Shown here: positions 7,866-19,510 of the stretch, piece after piece
Numbering within the stretch: position 1 is the first letter of the stretch
How the letters are laid out: each line of letters starts with the position of its first letter
DNA from: Demequina subtropica
GTDB lineage: Bacteria > Actinomycetota > Actinomycetes > Actinomycetales > Demequinaceae
Reading direction: 5' to 3'
Length of the DNA: 64,000 nucleotides
Assembly (NCBI RefSeq): GCF_000971235.1
Contig: NZ_BBMB01000003.1
Span: 185,009 to 249,008, forward strand
Notes under the pieces: model-generated
Databases searched by the model: none
What the model saw: the letters and a program-made list of their open reading frames with translations, nothing else
What the model was told of the DNA's origin: nothing
Translations under genes and position numbers: made by a program

Positions 7866-8078
7866 GTGCCGCCCAGGTTCCTCAAGCTCAGCGACGTTCA
7901 GGAGATCCTGAACATCTCCTCGCAGCAGGCGTACGCGCTCGTGCGCTCCGGGGACCTTCCCGCCATCCAGGTGGGCGGGCGCGGTCAGTGGCGCGTCGAC
8001 GAGGCGGAGCTCGAGAGCTACATCGCCCGCCAGTACGCCGCGGCGCGCGAGCACCTGCGCGAGCGCGAGACGCGCTAG
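7866..8078 (+). CDS. MerR/BldC-type small DNA-binding protein (excisionase family)
   Basis: A 70-residue protein made almost entirely of one winged helix-turn-helix: 'LKLSDVQEILNISSQQAYALVRSGDLPAIQVGGRGQWRV' (residues 6-44), followed by a helical tail rich in Arg and Glu. This is the excisionase/BldC fold. BldC-like actinobacterial proteins bind direct repeats as head-to-tail filaments. The GTG start at 7866 has no ribosome-binding site but is preceded six bases away by CACAAT, a plausible -10 box, so the mRNA is probably leaderless. Synteny and the absence of an integrase argue against a phage excisionase. A possible target, a 10-bp tandem repeat, lies 570 bp downstream. Confidence 0.82.
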   Translation: MPPRFLKLSDVQEILNISSQQAYALVRSGDLPAIQVGGRGQWRVDEAELESYIARQYAAAREHLRERETR

Positions 8079-8581
8079 GCCGAACGCACCGCGAGCAGCG
8101 AGGCGAGCGGGACCGTCAGCGCGCTGCCGTCCCCGACCAGGTCGAGGTGGTCGGCCCCCACCGCCGCGATCCGGCCGGCCCAGCGCCCCGCGAGGGTCTC
8201 CACGACCACGGGCCCGCCGCTCTCCGCCAGCTCCCGCAGCACCGTGCCGACGCCCATCCGGCGGCGCACCTCGGTGAGGGTGGCCACGGCGTTGCCCACG
8301 CCCTCGATCATCGCGATCGCGGCGAGCGGCACGAGCACCTGACCGCGGGGGGCGTCGAGCAGCACCCAGGACCCCGCCGCATCGGCCACCGTGCCCGCCA
8401 CGGTCGCGCCGTCGCTCAGCACCAGCCGCACGGCAGCGCCGGACCCGGCGAGCAACCGGCCGGCGAGGGCGATCCGGGCACGCTCGTCGCGCTCGCGCTC
8501 CGCGATCTCCTCGTCCCATCCGGCACGACCGGCGCCGTCGAGGCTCGCCTCGAGGTCGGCGAACAGTCGGTCCCAACGCAT
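8075..8581 (-). CDS. Conserved hypothetical protein
   Basis: A 168-residue soluble protein beginning MRWDRLFADLEASLDGAG. The N-terminal 45 residues are charged and helical; the rest is rich in Val, Ala and Gly with short strands ('AAVRLVLSDGATVAGTVADAAGSWVLL'), suggesting a small beta-barrel. I do not recognise a named family, although similar proteins are common in actinobacteria. It converges with the preceding gene, sharing the stop trinucleotide (TAG/CTA) at 8075-8078. A TAGCGT box ends six bases before the ATG, so translation is probably leaderless. Confidence 0.7.
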   Translation of the reverse strand: MRWDRLFADLEASLDGAGRAGWDEEIAERERDERARIALAGRLLAGSGAAVRLVLSDGATVAGTVADAAGSWVLLDAPRGQVLVPLAAIAMIEGVGNAVATLTEVRRRMGVGTVLRELAESGGPVVVETLAGRWAGRIAAVGADHLDLVGDGSALTVPLASLLAVRSA

Positions 8582-8650
8582 GCGGTCACGCTAGCCGCCT
8601 CTCCACACGACGTCACGACCCTCTGGACAATTGCCGCGCACCGGACTACA

Positions 8651-8690
8651 TCATGAGGTATCAAAAAGCATCAAACGGCATCTAAAGGGA
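8651..8690 (+). promoter_or_regulatory. 10-bp-period direct repeats upstream of the LysM gene
   Basis: Four consecutive 10-mers read TCATGAGGTA, TCAAAAAGCA, TCAAACGGCA and TCTAAAGGGA. The TCAAA start recurs with exact helical periodicity in an AT-rich island that is rare for this genome. The array ends seven bases before the LysM start codon, so it overlaps the 5' leader and the ribosome-binding site. Its geometry suits a protein that binds head-to-tail on one DNA face. Confidence 0.55.
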
Positions 8691-8696
8691 GCAAGC

Positions 8697-9386
8697 ATGA
8701 TCGAGAAGGCGCGTCGCACACCCCGCAAGGCCTCCGCGCCGGGCACGGCGACGATCACGAGCGGCGACGCGACGGCCCTGCTCGCCGCGCTCGCCGCGCT
8801 CACGTTGGGCCCCGTCTCGGGACTCCTGGCATGGCGGTCCGGCGCACGGCTCGACCTCCGGCTGTGGGCTCCGGGGGAGCTCGTCGCGATCGTCGCCGGC
8901 ACGCTCGGCGCGGCTCTCGCGGCGCGCTTCCTGCTCGACGTGCTGCTGGCGCTGCTCGCACGCCTGCGCGGTCGGGAGGCCCCGCGCTCCGCGGGACGCT
9001 GGGCGCGATCGGTCGCGGCCCTCCTCGCCGCCCTGATCCTGGGCGCCGGTGCGGCCCACGCCGCCGAGCCGCCGCCGTCCGCGGGCTGGCTCCCCGACTC
9101 GCGTCCGTCGGCCGCCCCGAGCCCCGTGCCGCACACGTCGCCGACCGCGCCGGTCGACACGGCATCGTCCGCGCCCGAACCCGCGCTCCACGTGGTGACG
9201 CGCGGCGAGTGCCTCTGGTCGATCACCGCGGATGCCCTCGGCGCGGGCGCCACGCCAGGCGCCATCGCCGAGGCCTGGCCCGCGCTCTACCGGGAGAACC
9301 ACGCGCGCATCGGCGCGGATCCGGACCTCATCCGTCCGGGGCAGCGCCTGGTCCTTCCCGAGGGCCTCCGCGAGGCACGGTCGTGA
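8697..9386 (+). CDS. LysM-domain membrane/envelope protein
   Basis: A 229-residue protein with hydrophobic helices at about residues 24-45, 58-90 and 102-120, a Pro/Ser/Ala-rich linker (about 122-170) and one C-terminal LysM repeat (about 172-226, 'HVVTRGECLWSITADALG' to 'IRPGQRLVLP'). LysM binds the glycan strands of peptidoglycan, so the C-terminus should lie outside the membrane. The ATG at 8697 follows AAAGGGAG. Its stop overlaps the next gene (GTGA), so both are translated together. The 'LysM followed by Rv3235-like gene' pair is a conserved actinobacterial arrangement near secA. Confidence 0.82.
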   Translation: MIEKARRTPRKASAPGTATITSGDATALLAALAALTLGPVSGLLAWRSGARLDLRLWAPGELVAIVAGTLGAALAARFLLDVLLALLARLRGREAPRSAGRWARSVAALLAALILGAGAAHAAEPPPSAGWLPDSRPSAAPSPVPHTSPTAPVDTASSAPEPALHVVTRGECLWSITADALGAGATPGAIAEAWPALYRENHARIGADPDLIRPGQRLVLPEGLREARS

Positions 9387-9775
9387 GCGCCGAGCCCGCC
9401 TGGGCGCCGCGCCCGCCCCGACCCGACGTCTACGGGCGCACGCGTGCGATGCTCGGCGATCCGACGCCGCTCGCGTGCACCACCGCGCTCACCGCGATCG
9501 AGGTGGTGCACGGCGGGGACGGGCTCGACACGCTGCTGCGCTGGATCACCCCCGAGGTGCGGGAGCGCCTCGCGCGCCAGCACTCGCTCGCGCGACGCAT
9601 CGGACGGCACGGCGGGGTCGCGGCGCGCATCGTCCGCGCGCGGGCGTGCCGCGTCTCCGAGCGCGCGACCGAGGTCGCCGTGATCGCGCAGATCGGCACC
9701 CACGCGCGCGCCATCGCGATCCGCCTCGAGGACCTCGCGGGTCGATGGGTCATCACGGTGCTCGACATCGGCTGA
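9383..9775 (+). CDS. Rv3235-family protein
   Basis: A 130-residue soluble protein with the family hallmarks: an N-terminal Pro/Arg-rich stretch, a central 'ALTAIEVVHGGDGLDTLLRWITPEVRERLARQ' region and a C-terminal 'DLAGRWVITVLDIG' strand. The family is named for mycobacterial Rv3235, found upstream of secA in many actinobacteria, and its function is not established. GTG 9383 overlaps the LysM stop. A bidirectional terminator at 9798-9829 separates it from the converging secA gene. Confidence 0.8.
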   Translation: MSAEPAWAPRPPRPDVYGRTRAMLGDPTPLACTTALTAIEVVHGGDGLDTLLRWITPEVRERLARQHSLARRIGRHGGVAARIVRARACRVSERATEVAVIAQIGTHARAIAIRLEDLAGRWVITVLDIG

Positions 9776-9797
9776 GGCGCGACGCCCGGGAACGCGA

Positions 9798-9829
9798 CGA
9801 GGGCGGCCACCCGCAGGTGGCCGCCCTCG
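9798..9829 (+). terminator. Bidirectional terminator between Rv3235-like gene and secA
   Basis: Bases 9798-9811 pair perfectly with 9816-9829 (14 bp, GC-rich) around a four-base loop CGCA. It lies 22 bp after one stop and 24 bp from the other, between two converging genes. Confidence 0.85.
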
Positions 9830-9853
9830 CCCGGCGTCAGGGGTGGCGCGGAG

Positions 9854-12736
<2,883 letters not shown>

Positions 12737-12783
12737 GTCGCACTCCTCGCGAATCCTGGTAAGTCCCCGACCATCGTAGGCGG

Positions 12784-13695
12784 TCAGTGGATGCTCTCCG
12801 GCTCGTCTCGCTGAGGGCGCAACAGGACGATCGCGGCGGCGAGCGCCGCGCCACCGCCGATGCCGGCCCATCCGAGGCGCTCGCCGAAGACGAACGCGGC
12901 GAGGATCGCGGCGACGAGCGGCTCGAGCAGGGACACGATGGTCGCGACGAACGGCGGCACCGTGCGGAGCCCGCCGAGGTAGAGGACGTACGCGAGCGCG
13001 GTCACCACCACGCCCATGCCGAGCGTGAGCGCCCAGCCGTAGGCGTCCGAGGGCGCGCCGACGCCGCCGAGCGTGGCAGGTCCGGCGATGCCCGCGAGCG
13101 CGGCCGCGGGCACGAGCAGCAGGCCTCCCCACGTGAACGCGACGGCGGTGTGCTCCACCGGGCCGAGCCCGTCGACCGGCGTGCGGTTGACCACGCTGAT
13201 CGCGGCGAACGATGCGCCGGCCCCCAGCGCGAGCAGCGGCCCGAGCGGCCCGCCCCCGCCGGCGTCGAGGGAGCCGCCGAGCAGCAGCGCGAGCCCTCCG
13301 AGGGCGAGCACCAGCGCGCCGAGCGTGGCGGCCGAGGGCCGCTGACGTCCGTGCGCCCAGTCCCACAGCGCGACGCACACCGGCGCCGAGCCGATGCCGA
13401 TGAGCGTCGCGAGCCCGACCGACGAGTACGGGATCGCGCTGAAGAAGCACGCCTCGAACAGCGCGGTGAGCGCGCCCGTGAGCAGCGCCCGGCGCCACGC
13501 GGGTCCCGGCAGCGGGCGCAGCGCGCGCCGGACCGCGAGGTAGAGCAGCAGGGCGGCGCCCGCGACGAGCATGCGCCACATCGCGATCGACATCGAGCCC
13601 AGGTCGGAGTGCCGCGACAGCATCGTGCCGAGCACCCCGCCGAACCCCCACAGCGTGGCCGCGGTGACCACGGACGCGAAATGGCGGGGCTGCAC
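12784..13695 (-). CDS. EamA/DMT-family transporter
   Basis: A 303-residue integral membrane protein with about ten transmembrane helices in two EamA repeats (residues about 8-140 and 150-290). The first opens with '[17 protein letters not shown]' and the second ends '[34 protein letters not shown]'. Family members export amino acids or other small metabolites; the substrate cannot be predicted. The start is GTG 13695, preceded six bases away by TAGATT, suggesting a leaderless message. It lies between secA and hpf, an insertion compared with the mycobacterial order. Confidence 0.85.
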   Translation of the reverse strand: MQPRHFASVVTAATLWGFGGVLGTMLSRHSDLGSMSIAMWRMLVAGAALLLYLAVRRALRPLPGPAWRRALLTGALTALFEACFFSAIPYSSVGLATLIGIGSAPVCVALWDWAHGRQRPSAATLGALVLALGGLALLLGGSLDAGGGGPLGPLLALGAGASFAAISVVNRTPVDGLGPVEHTAVAFTWGGLLLVPAAALAGIAGPATLGGVGAPSDAYGWALTLGMGVVVTALAYVLYLGGLRTVPPFVATIVSLLEPLVAAILAAFVFGERLGWAGIGGGAALAAAIVLLRPQRDEPESIH

Positions 13696-13751
13696 TCCGG
13701 GAATCTACCTCGGTGGAGATATACCCGGGCGCAGCCCCGCCGTGCGACAGG

Positions 13752-14405
13752 TCAGGCGGTCTCGCGCGCCTGCGTCTCGCTCTCGCTCTGCTCGAGGTGG
13801 ATCACGCCGTACGTCCAGCCGCGGCGGCGGTAGACGGCGGACGCGAGCCCGGAGTCGAGGTCGTGGAAGAGGAAGAAGTCGTGTCCCACGAGCTCCATCT
13901 GGTCGACGGCATCGGCGATGCTCATCGGCGCGGCGGCGTGGGTCTTGGATCGGATGATGATCGGGGTGCCGTCGATCGGGATCTCGCGGTGCGAGCCCTC
14001 CGGCGCTCCCTCCCAGGCCTCGGCGCTGGTCGCGCGGTCCCCGTCGACCGCCGGCAGCTCGTCGATCGGCGCGGGCACCGTGTGGAGCCCGGCCTTGCCC
14101 TGGTGACGGTGCGCCTTGCGCTCATGGAGCTTGCGCAGCTGCTCCGTGAGCTTCTGCATCGCGCCGTCGAGGGCGACGTAGCGGTCCTCCGCCGTCGCCT
14201 CGGCACGCACCACGCCGCGGCCGCGCACCGTGATCTCGACGCGCTCGCGGTCGTTGGCCTGCTTGGGATTCCTCTCATGGACCACATGTACGTCAGCCCG
14301 CGTCGCGCGCGGGGCGAGGGACTCGACCTTCTCCATCTTCTCGAAGATCTTCTGCCGCATGTCCTCGGAGACCTTGGTGTGGCGTCCCACGATGGCGATG
14401 TCCAT
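13752..14405 (-). CDS. hpf: Ribosome hibernation-promoting factor, long form
   Basis: A 217-residue protein of the long HPF type. The N-terminal domain (1-100, '[34 protein letters not shown]' start) binds the 30S decoding centre. A linker follows, and the C-terminal dimerisation domain (about 155-215) ends in '[17 protein letters not shown]' and '[12 protein letters not shown]'. It pairs ribosomes into inactive 100S particles in stationary phase. AAGGAG precedes the ATG. The predicted leader of about 120 bases contains two overlapping tiny frames, the second ending at the hpf ribosome-binding site (separate finding). Confidence 0.94.
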   Translation of the reverse strand: MDIAIVGRHTKVSEDMRQKIFEKMEKVESLAPRATRADVHVVHERNPKQANDRERVEITVRGRGVVRAEATAEDRYVALDGAMQKLTEQLRKLHERKAHRHQGKAGLHTVPAPIDELPAVDGDRATSAEAWEGAPEGSHREIPIDGTPIIIRSKTHAAAPMSIADAVDQMELVGHDFFLFHDLDSGLASAVYRRRGWTYGVIHLEQSESETQARETA

Positions 14406-14535
14406 GACGAAAACTCCTTCACTGTCGCTGAAGCCCGCGCACGGGCTCGGGGCAAGGGGTCGGCGCCTGTCGCGCCCGGGGCATCACCTCCTCGCCATGA
14501 AGGTGTCCGACGTTCTTCGTCGTCCTGGACCTCCC

Positions 14536-14541
14536 ACCATA
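14536..14541 (-). promoter_or_regulatory. Candidate -10 box of the hpf promoter
   Basis: Read on the minus strand, TATGGT lies about 130 bp upstream of the hpf start codon in an otherwise GC-rich stretch. This would give a leader of roughly 120 nucleotides. No convincing -35 hexamer is visible. Confidence 0.35.
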
Positions 14542-14554
14542 GACCCCCGCGCGG

Positions 14555-15280
14555 TCATGCGCGACGGACTACGGGTCCTTGCCCCGGACCCTCGGCGGAT
14601 GCGAGCACGAGCGCCCCGATCGGGACGAGCGGCGAGCCCTCCAGCGCCTGCATCGCGCGCGCGAGCGTCGCGCCGGTGGTGAGCACATCGTCGACGAGCA
14701 GCGCCGCCACGGGGCGTGGGTCGCGCCATGCCGCGCGCGTGGCGCGAGGGGGACCCGCCCGCCACCGCCCCCGGTCGCCAGCGCCCCGCGAGGAGCCCCG
14801 CGCGGGCACCAGCGCGGGACGCACGCCCGCCGTCAGCCCGCCACGCGCGAGCCCTGCAGCCGCCGCGCGCGCCAGGACCGTCGGCACGTCGACCCCGCGT
14901 CGGCGCGTGTGCGCCGCGCGCGCGGGGCACGGCACCACCGCCACCGCGGGGATCGCGGCCCCGAGCGCGGGCGCGAGCGCATGCGCGGCCCGCTCCATCG
15001 CCGGCGCCAGCAGGGCCACGAGGTCGCGCCGGCCGCTGTCCTTCCACGCCGCGATGGCCCCGTGGGCGGCGCCGTCGAGGGGCGCGATCGACCACACCGC
15101 GAGCGGCGGCTCCACCGCGGACAGCCGCGGCGCCCCCGACTCGCACCGCAGCGGAGGCTCCCACCAGGGCGCCTCGCACGCTTCGCACCACCGCACGTCG
15201 GGCGCGCGGCAGCCCGGGCACTCCACGGGCACCACCAGCCGCGCGAGCAGCGCTCCCGGGCCGCGAGGGCGATCGTTCAT
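14555..15280 (-). CDS. comF: ComF-family phosphoribosyltransferase-like protein
   Basis: A 241-residue protein with an N-terminal four-cysteine zinc ribbon ('CPGCRAPDVRWCEAC', residues about 20-34) and a type I phosphoribosyltransferase fold with the PRPP loop 'VAALLVDDVLTTGAT' (about 190-204). ComF acts in DNA transformation in Bacillus and Haemophilus, but homologues are widespread and often unstudied. The central part is expanded by Ala/Arg-rich sequence ('RGSSRGAGDRGRWRAGPPRATRAAW'). It lies between hpf and lpqB as in mycobacteria. A CAGGGT box precedes the ATG by six bases. Confidence 0.85.
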   Translation of the reverse strand: MNDRPRGPGALLARLVVPVECPGCRAPDVRWCEACEAPWWEPPLRCESGAPRLSAVEPPLAVWSIAPLDGAAHGAIAAWKDSGRRDLVALLAPAMERAAHALAPALGAAIPAVAVVPCPARAAHTRRRGVDVPTVLARAAAAGLARGGLTAGVRPALVPARGSSRGAGDRGRWRAGPPRATRAAWRDPRPVAALLVDDVLTTGATLARAMQALEGSPLVPIGALVLASAEGPGQGPVVRRA

Positions 15281-15393
15281 GGGAGCACCCTGGGCCGCGA
15301 TGCGGGCGCGCGCTCACCCGCGCGCGCCGCGCATGGACGAGGCGAGGGCCACCGCGGCCCGGGGACATCGCCCCGCGGGGCGCGGGCGTCGGC

Positions 15394-17118
15394 TCAGCCC
15401 GCGTACGCGAGGTCGTCGATCCCGCTGGCGATGGTCGACCAGGCGGTGCCGGCGCGCTCCCGCACCGTCCCGTCCGCCGCGACGAGGGTGATCGAGCGGT
15501 CCCCATGCCGCGCCGAGATCGCGACCGCGTCCGCGACGGCCAGGTCCTCGGTGGTGCGGCCCCCGACGGACACGATCCACAGCGGCACCGAGTCGGAGCC
15601 CTCGGCCGCGCCGAGCAGCGCGATCGAGAGGTCGTCCACCCAGATGGCATCCGTGACCGTGCCGATGTTGGCGCCCACCTGCATCGGCTCGCCGACGCTG
15701 AGCGGCTCGCCCGCGTCGGAGCGCACCACCTCGGCGACCTCGACCACGGTCTGCGCGCCCGATCGCGACACGACCACCAGGCGCGCGCCGTCGCGCGACG
15801 GCACCACCTGCTCGACGGTGCGCCCCGCGAGCCAGCGCGCATCGAGATCCGTCTCGACGCCGTCGGCGGAGACGGCGATGACGGACTCCGGCTCGTTCGT
15901 CTCCGCGGTCCACACGAAGCCGTAGCGGTCGAAGCCGGGCGGCACCAGCGAGGCTCCCTCGACGAGAGTCGTGACCTCCATGGTGCCCTGGGGCTCGCCC
16001 GCATCGGCCGGGGCGACGAGCGAGTCGATGCCGCCGGCGAGCGCGTCCGAGCCGACGATGCTGCTCGAGCCGACCCGGAAGGCCGTGCGCGTGCCGTCGT
16101 ACGACGTCGCGAGGTTGTTCGCCCCCTCGGGCAGCGCGCCCACCGCGTCGGGCACCACGCGCACCTCCTCGCCGTCCCACAGCCCGAGCCGGCCGTCGAT
16201 GAAGAGCGCCGCGACGCTCGCGGGGACGGGCTCGCGCGAGAGCGTGTCCTGAGGGTCCGTCGTCAGCGGGACCCCGCCGACCGTGACGTCGACCTCGCGG
16301 ACGCCGGGCAGCGCCGTGAGGGTGAGGCGCAGCTGCTGCTCCGCGAGCGCGCGCTGCTCGGCCGTCCCCGCCGACTGCGCCGCGAGCTGCACCTTGGCCA
16401 CGCCGTCCGTCACCACCACGGAGTCCACCGCGAGCGCCGAGCCCGCCGGGAAGCCGGTGGTCACCGCGTTCGCGAGCCACGGCGACGGCCCGGCGACGAG
16501 CTCGCTCGCGGCCCAGGTCGCGATGTTCGCCTGCGGCAGCCAGCGCTGCTCGGGCACCACGGTGGTGCCGTCGATCGAGGCGAACACGAGCGTGACGGGC
16601 AGGAACACCTGGTTGAAGGTCGCCTCCGCCACCAGCGAGCCGTTGTCGAGGCCGCCGATGCGCCACTGGTTCGCGACCGACCGCTCGACCTGGAACTCGA
16701 GCTGCGCCTGGGTGCCCGCCTGGGCCTCGACCATGCGCCCCGCATCGTCCAGCCGCGCCGCGACCGGGACCGAGTAGGTCACCATGCCCGTGGCCTCGTC
16801 GTAGTCCTGGGTGAGCGCGCCCGAGTCGAAGACCGTGACCTGCGCGAGAGGGTCCCAGTCGGCGCGCGCCGGCACCGTGAGGTACTCGCGCGCCACCGTG
16901 AAGTCGGAGGCGAAGCCCGCCGCGGTCGCCTCGATGAAGCCCGAGACGATCGCGTTGACGCTGTCGTCCATCTGAGGGCCCTCCGCGAACGGCACGAGCG
17001 GCTCCGCACCCTCGACCTCGCCCGAGCCCTCGTTGACCGCTCCCGTGGTGGGGATCACGGCGCACGCACCGAGCGCGAGAGCCGCGGCCGCGCATACCGC
17101 GGCGAACCTCAGCCTCAT
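15394..17118 (-). CDS. lpqB: Lipoprotein LpqB, partner of MtrB
   Basis: A 574-residue lipoprotein with a signal peptide and lipobox 'LALGAC' (Cys about residue 19), a GerMN-type domain (about 40-300) and a C-terminal beta-propeller-like region rich in Val, Thr and Ser. In mycobacteria LpqB binds the sensor domain of MtrB at the outer membrane face and tunes the MtrAB response. The ATG at 17118 overlaps the mtrB stop (ATGA), so the three genes mtrA-mtrB-lpqB form one operon with coupled translation. The length is normal. Confidence 0.93.
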   Translation of the reverse strand: MRLRFAAVCAAAALALGACAVIPTTGAVNEGSGEVEGAEPLVPFAEGPQMDDSVNAIVSGFIEATAAGFASDFTVAREYLTVPARADWDPLAQVTVFDSGALTQDYDEATGMVTYSVPVAARLDDAGRMVEAQAGTQAQLEFQVERSVANQWRIGGLDNGSLVAEATFNQVFLPVTLVFASIDGTTVVPEQRWLPQANIATWAASELVAGPSPWLANAVTTGFPAGSALAVDSVVVTDGVAKVQLAAQSAGTAEQRALAEQQLRLTLTALPGVREVDVTVGGVPLTTDPQDTLSREPVPASVAALFIDGRLGLWDGEEVRVVPDAVGALPEGANNLATSYDGTRTAFRVGSSSIVGSDALAGGIDSLVAPADAGEPQGTMEVTTLVEGASLVPPGFDRYGFVWTAETNEPESVIAVSADGVETDLDARWLAGRTVEQVVPSRDGARLVVVSRSGAQTVVEVAEVVRSDAGEPLSVGEPMQVGANIGTVTDAIWVDDLSIALLGAAEGSDSVPLWIVSVGGRTTEDLAVADAVAISARHGDRSITLVAADGTVRERAGTAWSTIASGIDDLAYAG

Positions 17119-18752
17119 GGCGCGACCTCCTTGCGATCCGACTCGAGCGGCACGCGCTGCGCGACCGCGCTGTAGTCCAGCTCCGCGATGACGAGGGGCA
17201 GCGGGGGGTGCTGGCCGAGCCCCTGCGCCGTGCGCGGCAGCTGGAGACGGAAGCTCGCGCCCTTGCCCGGCAGGCCCCACGCCTCGAGGCGGCCGCCGTG
17301 CAGCTGCGCGTCCTCCCGCGCGATCGACAGCCCCAGCCCGGTGCCGCCCATGGTGCGGGCGCGCGCGGCGTCCGCCCGCCAGAAGCGGTCGAACACGCGC
17401 TGCGCCTGCTGCGGGGTGAGGCCGATGCCGTAGTCGCGGACCACCACGGCGACCGAGCGCTTCGAGGACGCGACCACGATGTCGACGGGCCTGCGCTGCG
17501 CGTGCTCGATCGCGTTCGACAGCAGGTTGCGGACGATGCGCGCGACGCGCGGGCGGTCGATCGAGGCGACGTGGCTGCCCTTCGCGACCCACAGCTGGAG
17601 CTCGACGCCCAGGCTGCGCGCCGCCGGGACCATCGCCTCCACCTGGTCGCGCACCACATCGGCGACCGACATCTCGTCGAACTCGAGCTGCGCGGCGCCC
17701 GCGTCGATGCGCGAGATCTCGAGCAGGTCGGACAGCAGCGACTCGAAGCGGTCGATCTGCGTGTCGAGCAGCTCTGCCGAGCGCGCGACCTCGGGCGGGA
17801 AGCCCGCGCGGGCATCGTGCAGCACGTCGGCCGCCATGCGGATCGTGGTGAGCGGCGTCCGCAGCTCGTGCGAGACGTCGGACACGAACCGTCGCTGGAG
17901 ACGGGACAGCTCCTCCATGCGCGTGATCTGGCGCTGGAGCGACTCCGCCATCTCGTTGAAGGTGCGCGCGAGCGTCGCCATCTCGTCCTGCCCGCGCACG
18001 GTCATGCGCTCGGAGAGGATGCCCTCGGCGAGCCTCGACGCGACGCGCGCGGCCTGGCGCACCGGTCGCACGGTCTGGCGCGACACCTGGACCGTGAGCA
18101 CCGCGAGGAGCGCGAGGAGCGCGATGCCGCCGACCGCGAGCACGCGCTGGATCAGCCCCAGCGTCGAGGCCTCGTCCGCGAGGGAGTAGACGAAGTAGAG
18201 CTCGTACTCGCCCGCAACCCTGATGGTGAAGGGCACGCCGACCACCACGCCCGGGTCGCCGGTGTCGGGAAGCGCGATGTGCTGCCACGACTGCGCCTGC
18301 CCGGACTGCACCGCCTCACGCATCTCCGGGCTGATGACGTCGACGAGGCTCGCGTCGGTCACGGGGGTGGAGAGCAGCACACCGGACGAGTTCGACGGGT
18401 CGCGGAGCAGCACCAGGCCGCGCGAGCTGCCGCCGAGCGCGCCCAGCCCGTCGACCAGGTCGATCGCGAGCTGCTGCAGGTCGCCCGGGGTCTCCGCGGT
18501 GGACGTGTCGACCTGCTCCTGCGCCGAGGCGGCGTCGCGCGCGGACTCGTCGAGGATCCTGTCGACGCGCGTCTCGACCAGCCCGTCGCGGATCTGCGTG
18601 CTCACCATGGCGCCGATGACGATGACCGCGCCGAGCCCGACCACGGTGGTCGATGCGACCACGCGCAGCAGGAGCGAGCCGCGGAACCTGCGCCAGACCC
18701 GTCGGGGACCCTTCGCGAGGTTCGCCCACAGGGAGCGAGGGGTGAGCCTCAC
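17115..18752 (-). CDS. mtrB: Sensor histidine kinase MtrB
   Basis: A 545-residue membrane kinase. Two transmembrane helices (about residues 27-50 and 195-215) flank an extracytoplasmic sensor region. HAMP (about 215-270), HisKA with the phosphorylated His in 'VSDVSHELRTPLTTI' and the HATPase domain follow, with the N box 'RNLLSNAIEHA', G1 'DYGIGL' and G2 'GGTGLGLSIA'. It phosphorylates MtrA and coordinates cell division and wall metabolism. The GTG start at 18752 overlaps the mtrA stop; I rejected the upstream in-frame extension because it runs inside mtrA. Confidence 0.95.
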   Translation of the reverse strand: MRLTPRSLWANLAKGPRRVWRRFRGSLLLRVVASTTVVGLGAVIVIGAMVSTQIRDGLVETRVDRILDESARDAASAQEQVDTSTAETPGDLQQLAIDLVDGLGALGGSSRGLVLLRDPSNSSGVLLSTPVTDASLVDVISPEMREAVQSGQAQSWQHIALPDTGDPGVVVGVPFTIRVAGEYELYFVYSLADEASTLGLIQRVLAVGGIALLALLAVLTVQVSRQTVRPVRQAARVASRLAEGILSERMTVRGQDEMATLARTFNEMAESLQRQITRMEELSRLQRRFVSDVSHELRTPLTTIRMAADVLHDARAGFPPEVARSAELLDTQIDRFESLLSDLLEISRIDAGAAQLEFDEMSVADVVRDQVEAMVPAARSLGVELQLWVAKGSHVASIDRPRVARIVRNLLSNAIEHAQRRPVDIVVASSKRSVAVVVRDYGIGLTPQQAQRVFDRFWRADAARARTMGGTGLGLSIAREDAQLHGGRLEAWGLPGKGASFRLQLPRTAQGLGQHPPLPLVIAELDYSAVAQRVPLESDRKEVAP

Positions 18753-19432
18753 GACCCGACGCCACCGGCCTTGTAGCCGACGCCGCGCACGGTGACGATG
18801 ATCTCCGGGTTCTCCGGGTCGCGCTCGACCTTGGCGCGCAGGCGCTGGATGTGCACGTTGACCAGGCGCGTGTCCGCCGCGTGCCGGTAGCCCCACACGT
18901 CCTCGAGCAGCACCTCGCGCGTGAAGACCTGACCCGGGCTGCGCGCGAGCGTGACGAGCACGTCGAACTCGAGAGGCGTGAGCGGGATGAGCTCGCCCCC
19001 GCGCGTGACGCGATGGCCCGTGACGTCGATCTCGAGGTCCGCGACGCGCACCACGGCGGGGGTCGCGTTGTCGTTGCGGCGCAGGCGTGCGCGCACCCGT
19101 GCGATGAGCTCGCGCGGCTTGAACGGCTTGGGGACGTAGTCGTCGGCGCCCGACTCGAGGCCCAGCACCACGTCGACCGTCTCCGACTTCGCGGTGAGCA
19201 TGATGATCGGCACGCCGGACTCGGCGCGGATCTCGCGGCAGATGTCGATGCCGCTCGTGCCGGGCAGCATGAGGTCGAGCAGGATCACGTCGGGGTTGGT
19301 CGCACGGAACGCGGCCACCGCCTCGTCACCGTGATCGCAGAACACCGTCTCGAAGCCGTCGCCGCGCAGGACGATTCCAAGCATCTCGGACACCGCGGGG
19401 TCGTCGTCGACCACCAGGATCTTCGCCGTCAT
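18749..19432 (-). CDS. mtrA: Response regulator MtrA
   Basis: A 227-residue OmpR-family regulator with a receiver domain (1-115; acidic pocket D9/D10 and phospho-acceptor D53 in 'DVILLDLMLPG') and a winged-helix DNA-binding domain (about 130-225, 'RLVNVHIQRLRAKVERDPENPEIIVTVRGVGYKAG'). MtrA controls wall hydrolases, dnaA and division genes in mycobacteria and development in Streptomyces. The ATG at 19432 is preceded six bases away by CATAAT, with no ribosome-binding site, so the mtrA message is probably leaderless. It is the first gene of mtrA-mtrB-lpqB. Confidence 0.97.
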   Translation of the reverse strand: MTAKILVVDDDPAVSEMLGIVLRGDGFETVFCDHGDEAVAAFRATNPDVILLDLMLPGTSGIDICREIRAESGVPIIMLTAKSETVDVVLGLESGADDYVPKPFKPRELIARVRARLRRNDNATPAVVRVADLEIDVTGHRVTRGGELIPLTPLEFDVLVTLARSPGQVFTREVLLEDVWGYRHAADTRLVNVHIQRLRAKVERDPENPEIIVTVRGVGYKAGGVGS

Positions 19433-19510
19433 GCACCCATTATGCCGAGCGCTCCCCCGAGGCCCCTGCACCACGTGGCAGGATGGGCGGAACGCGAGGG
19501 AGGGAGCACC

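Noticed and set aside
7866..8078. A possible prophage excisionase marking an attachment site.
   Set aside because: There is no integrase, no repeat attL/attR pair, no tRNA insertion point and the region keeps conserved chromosomal gene order. It is better read as a chromosomal BldC-like protein.
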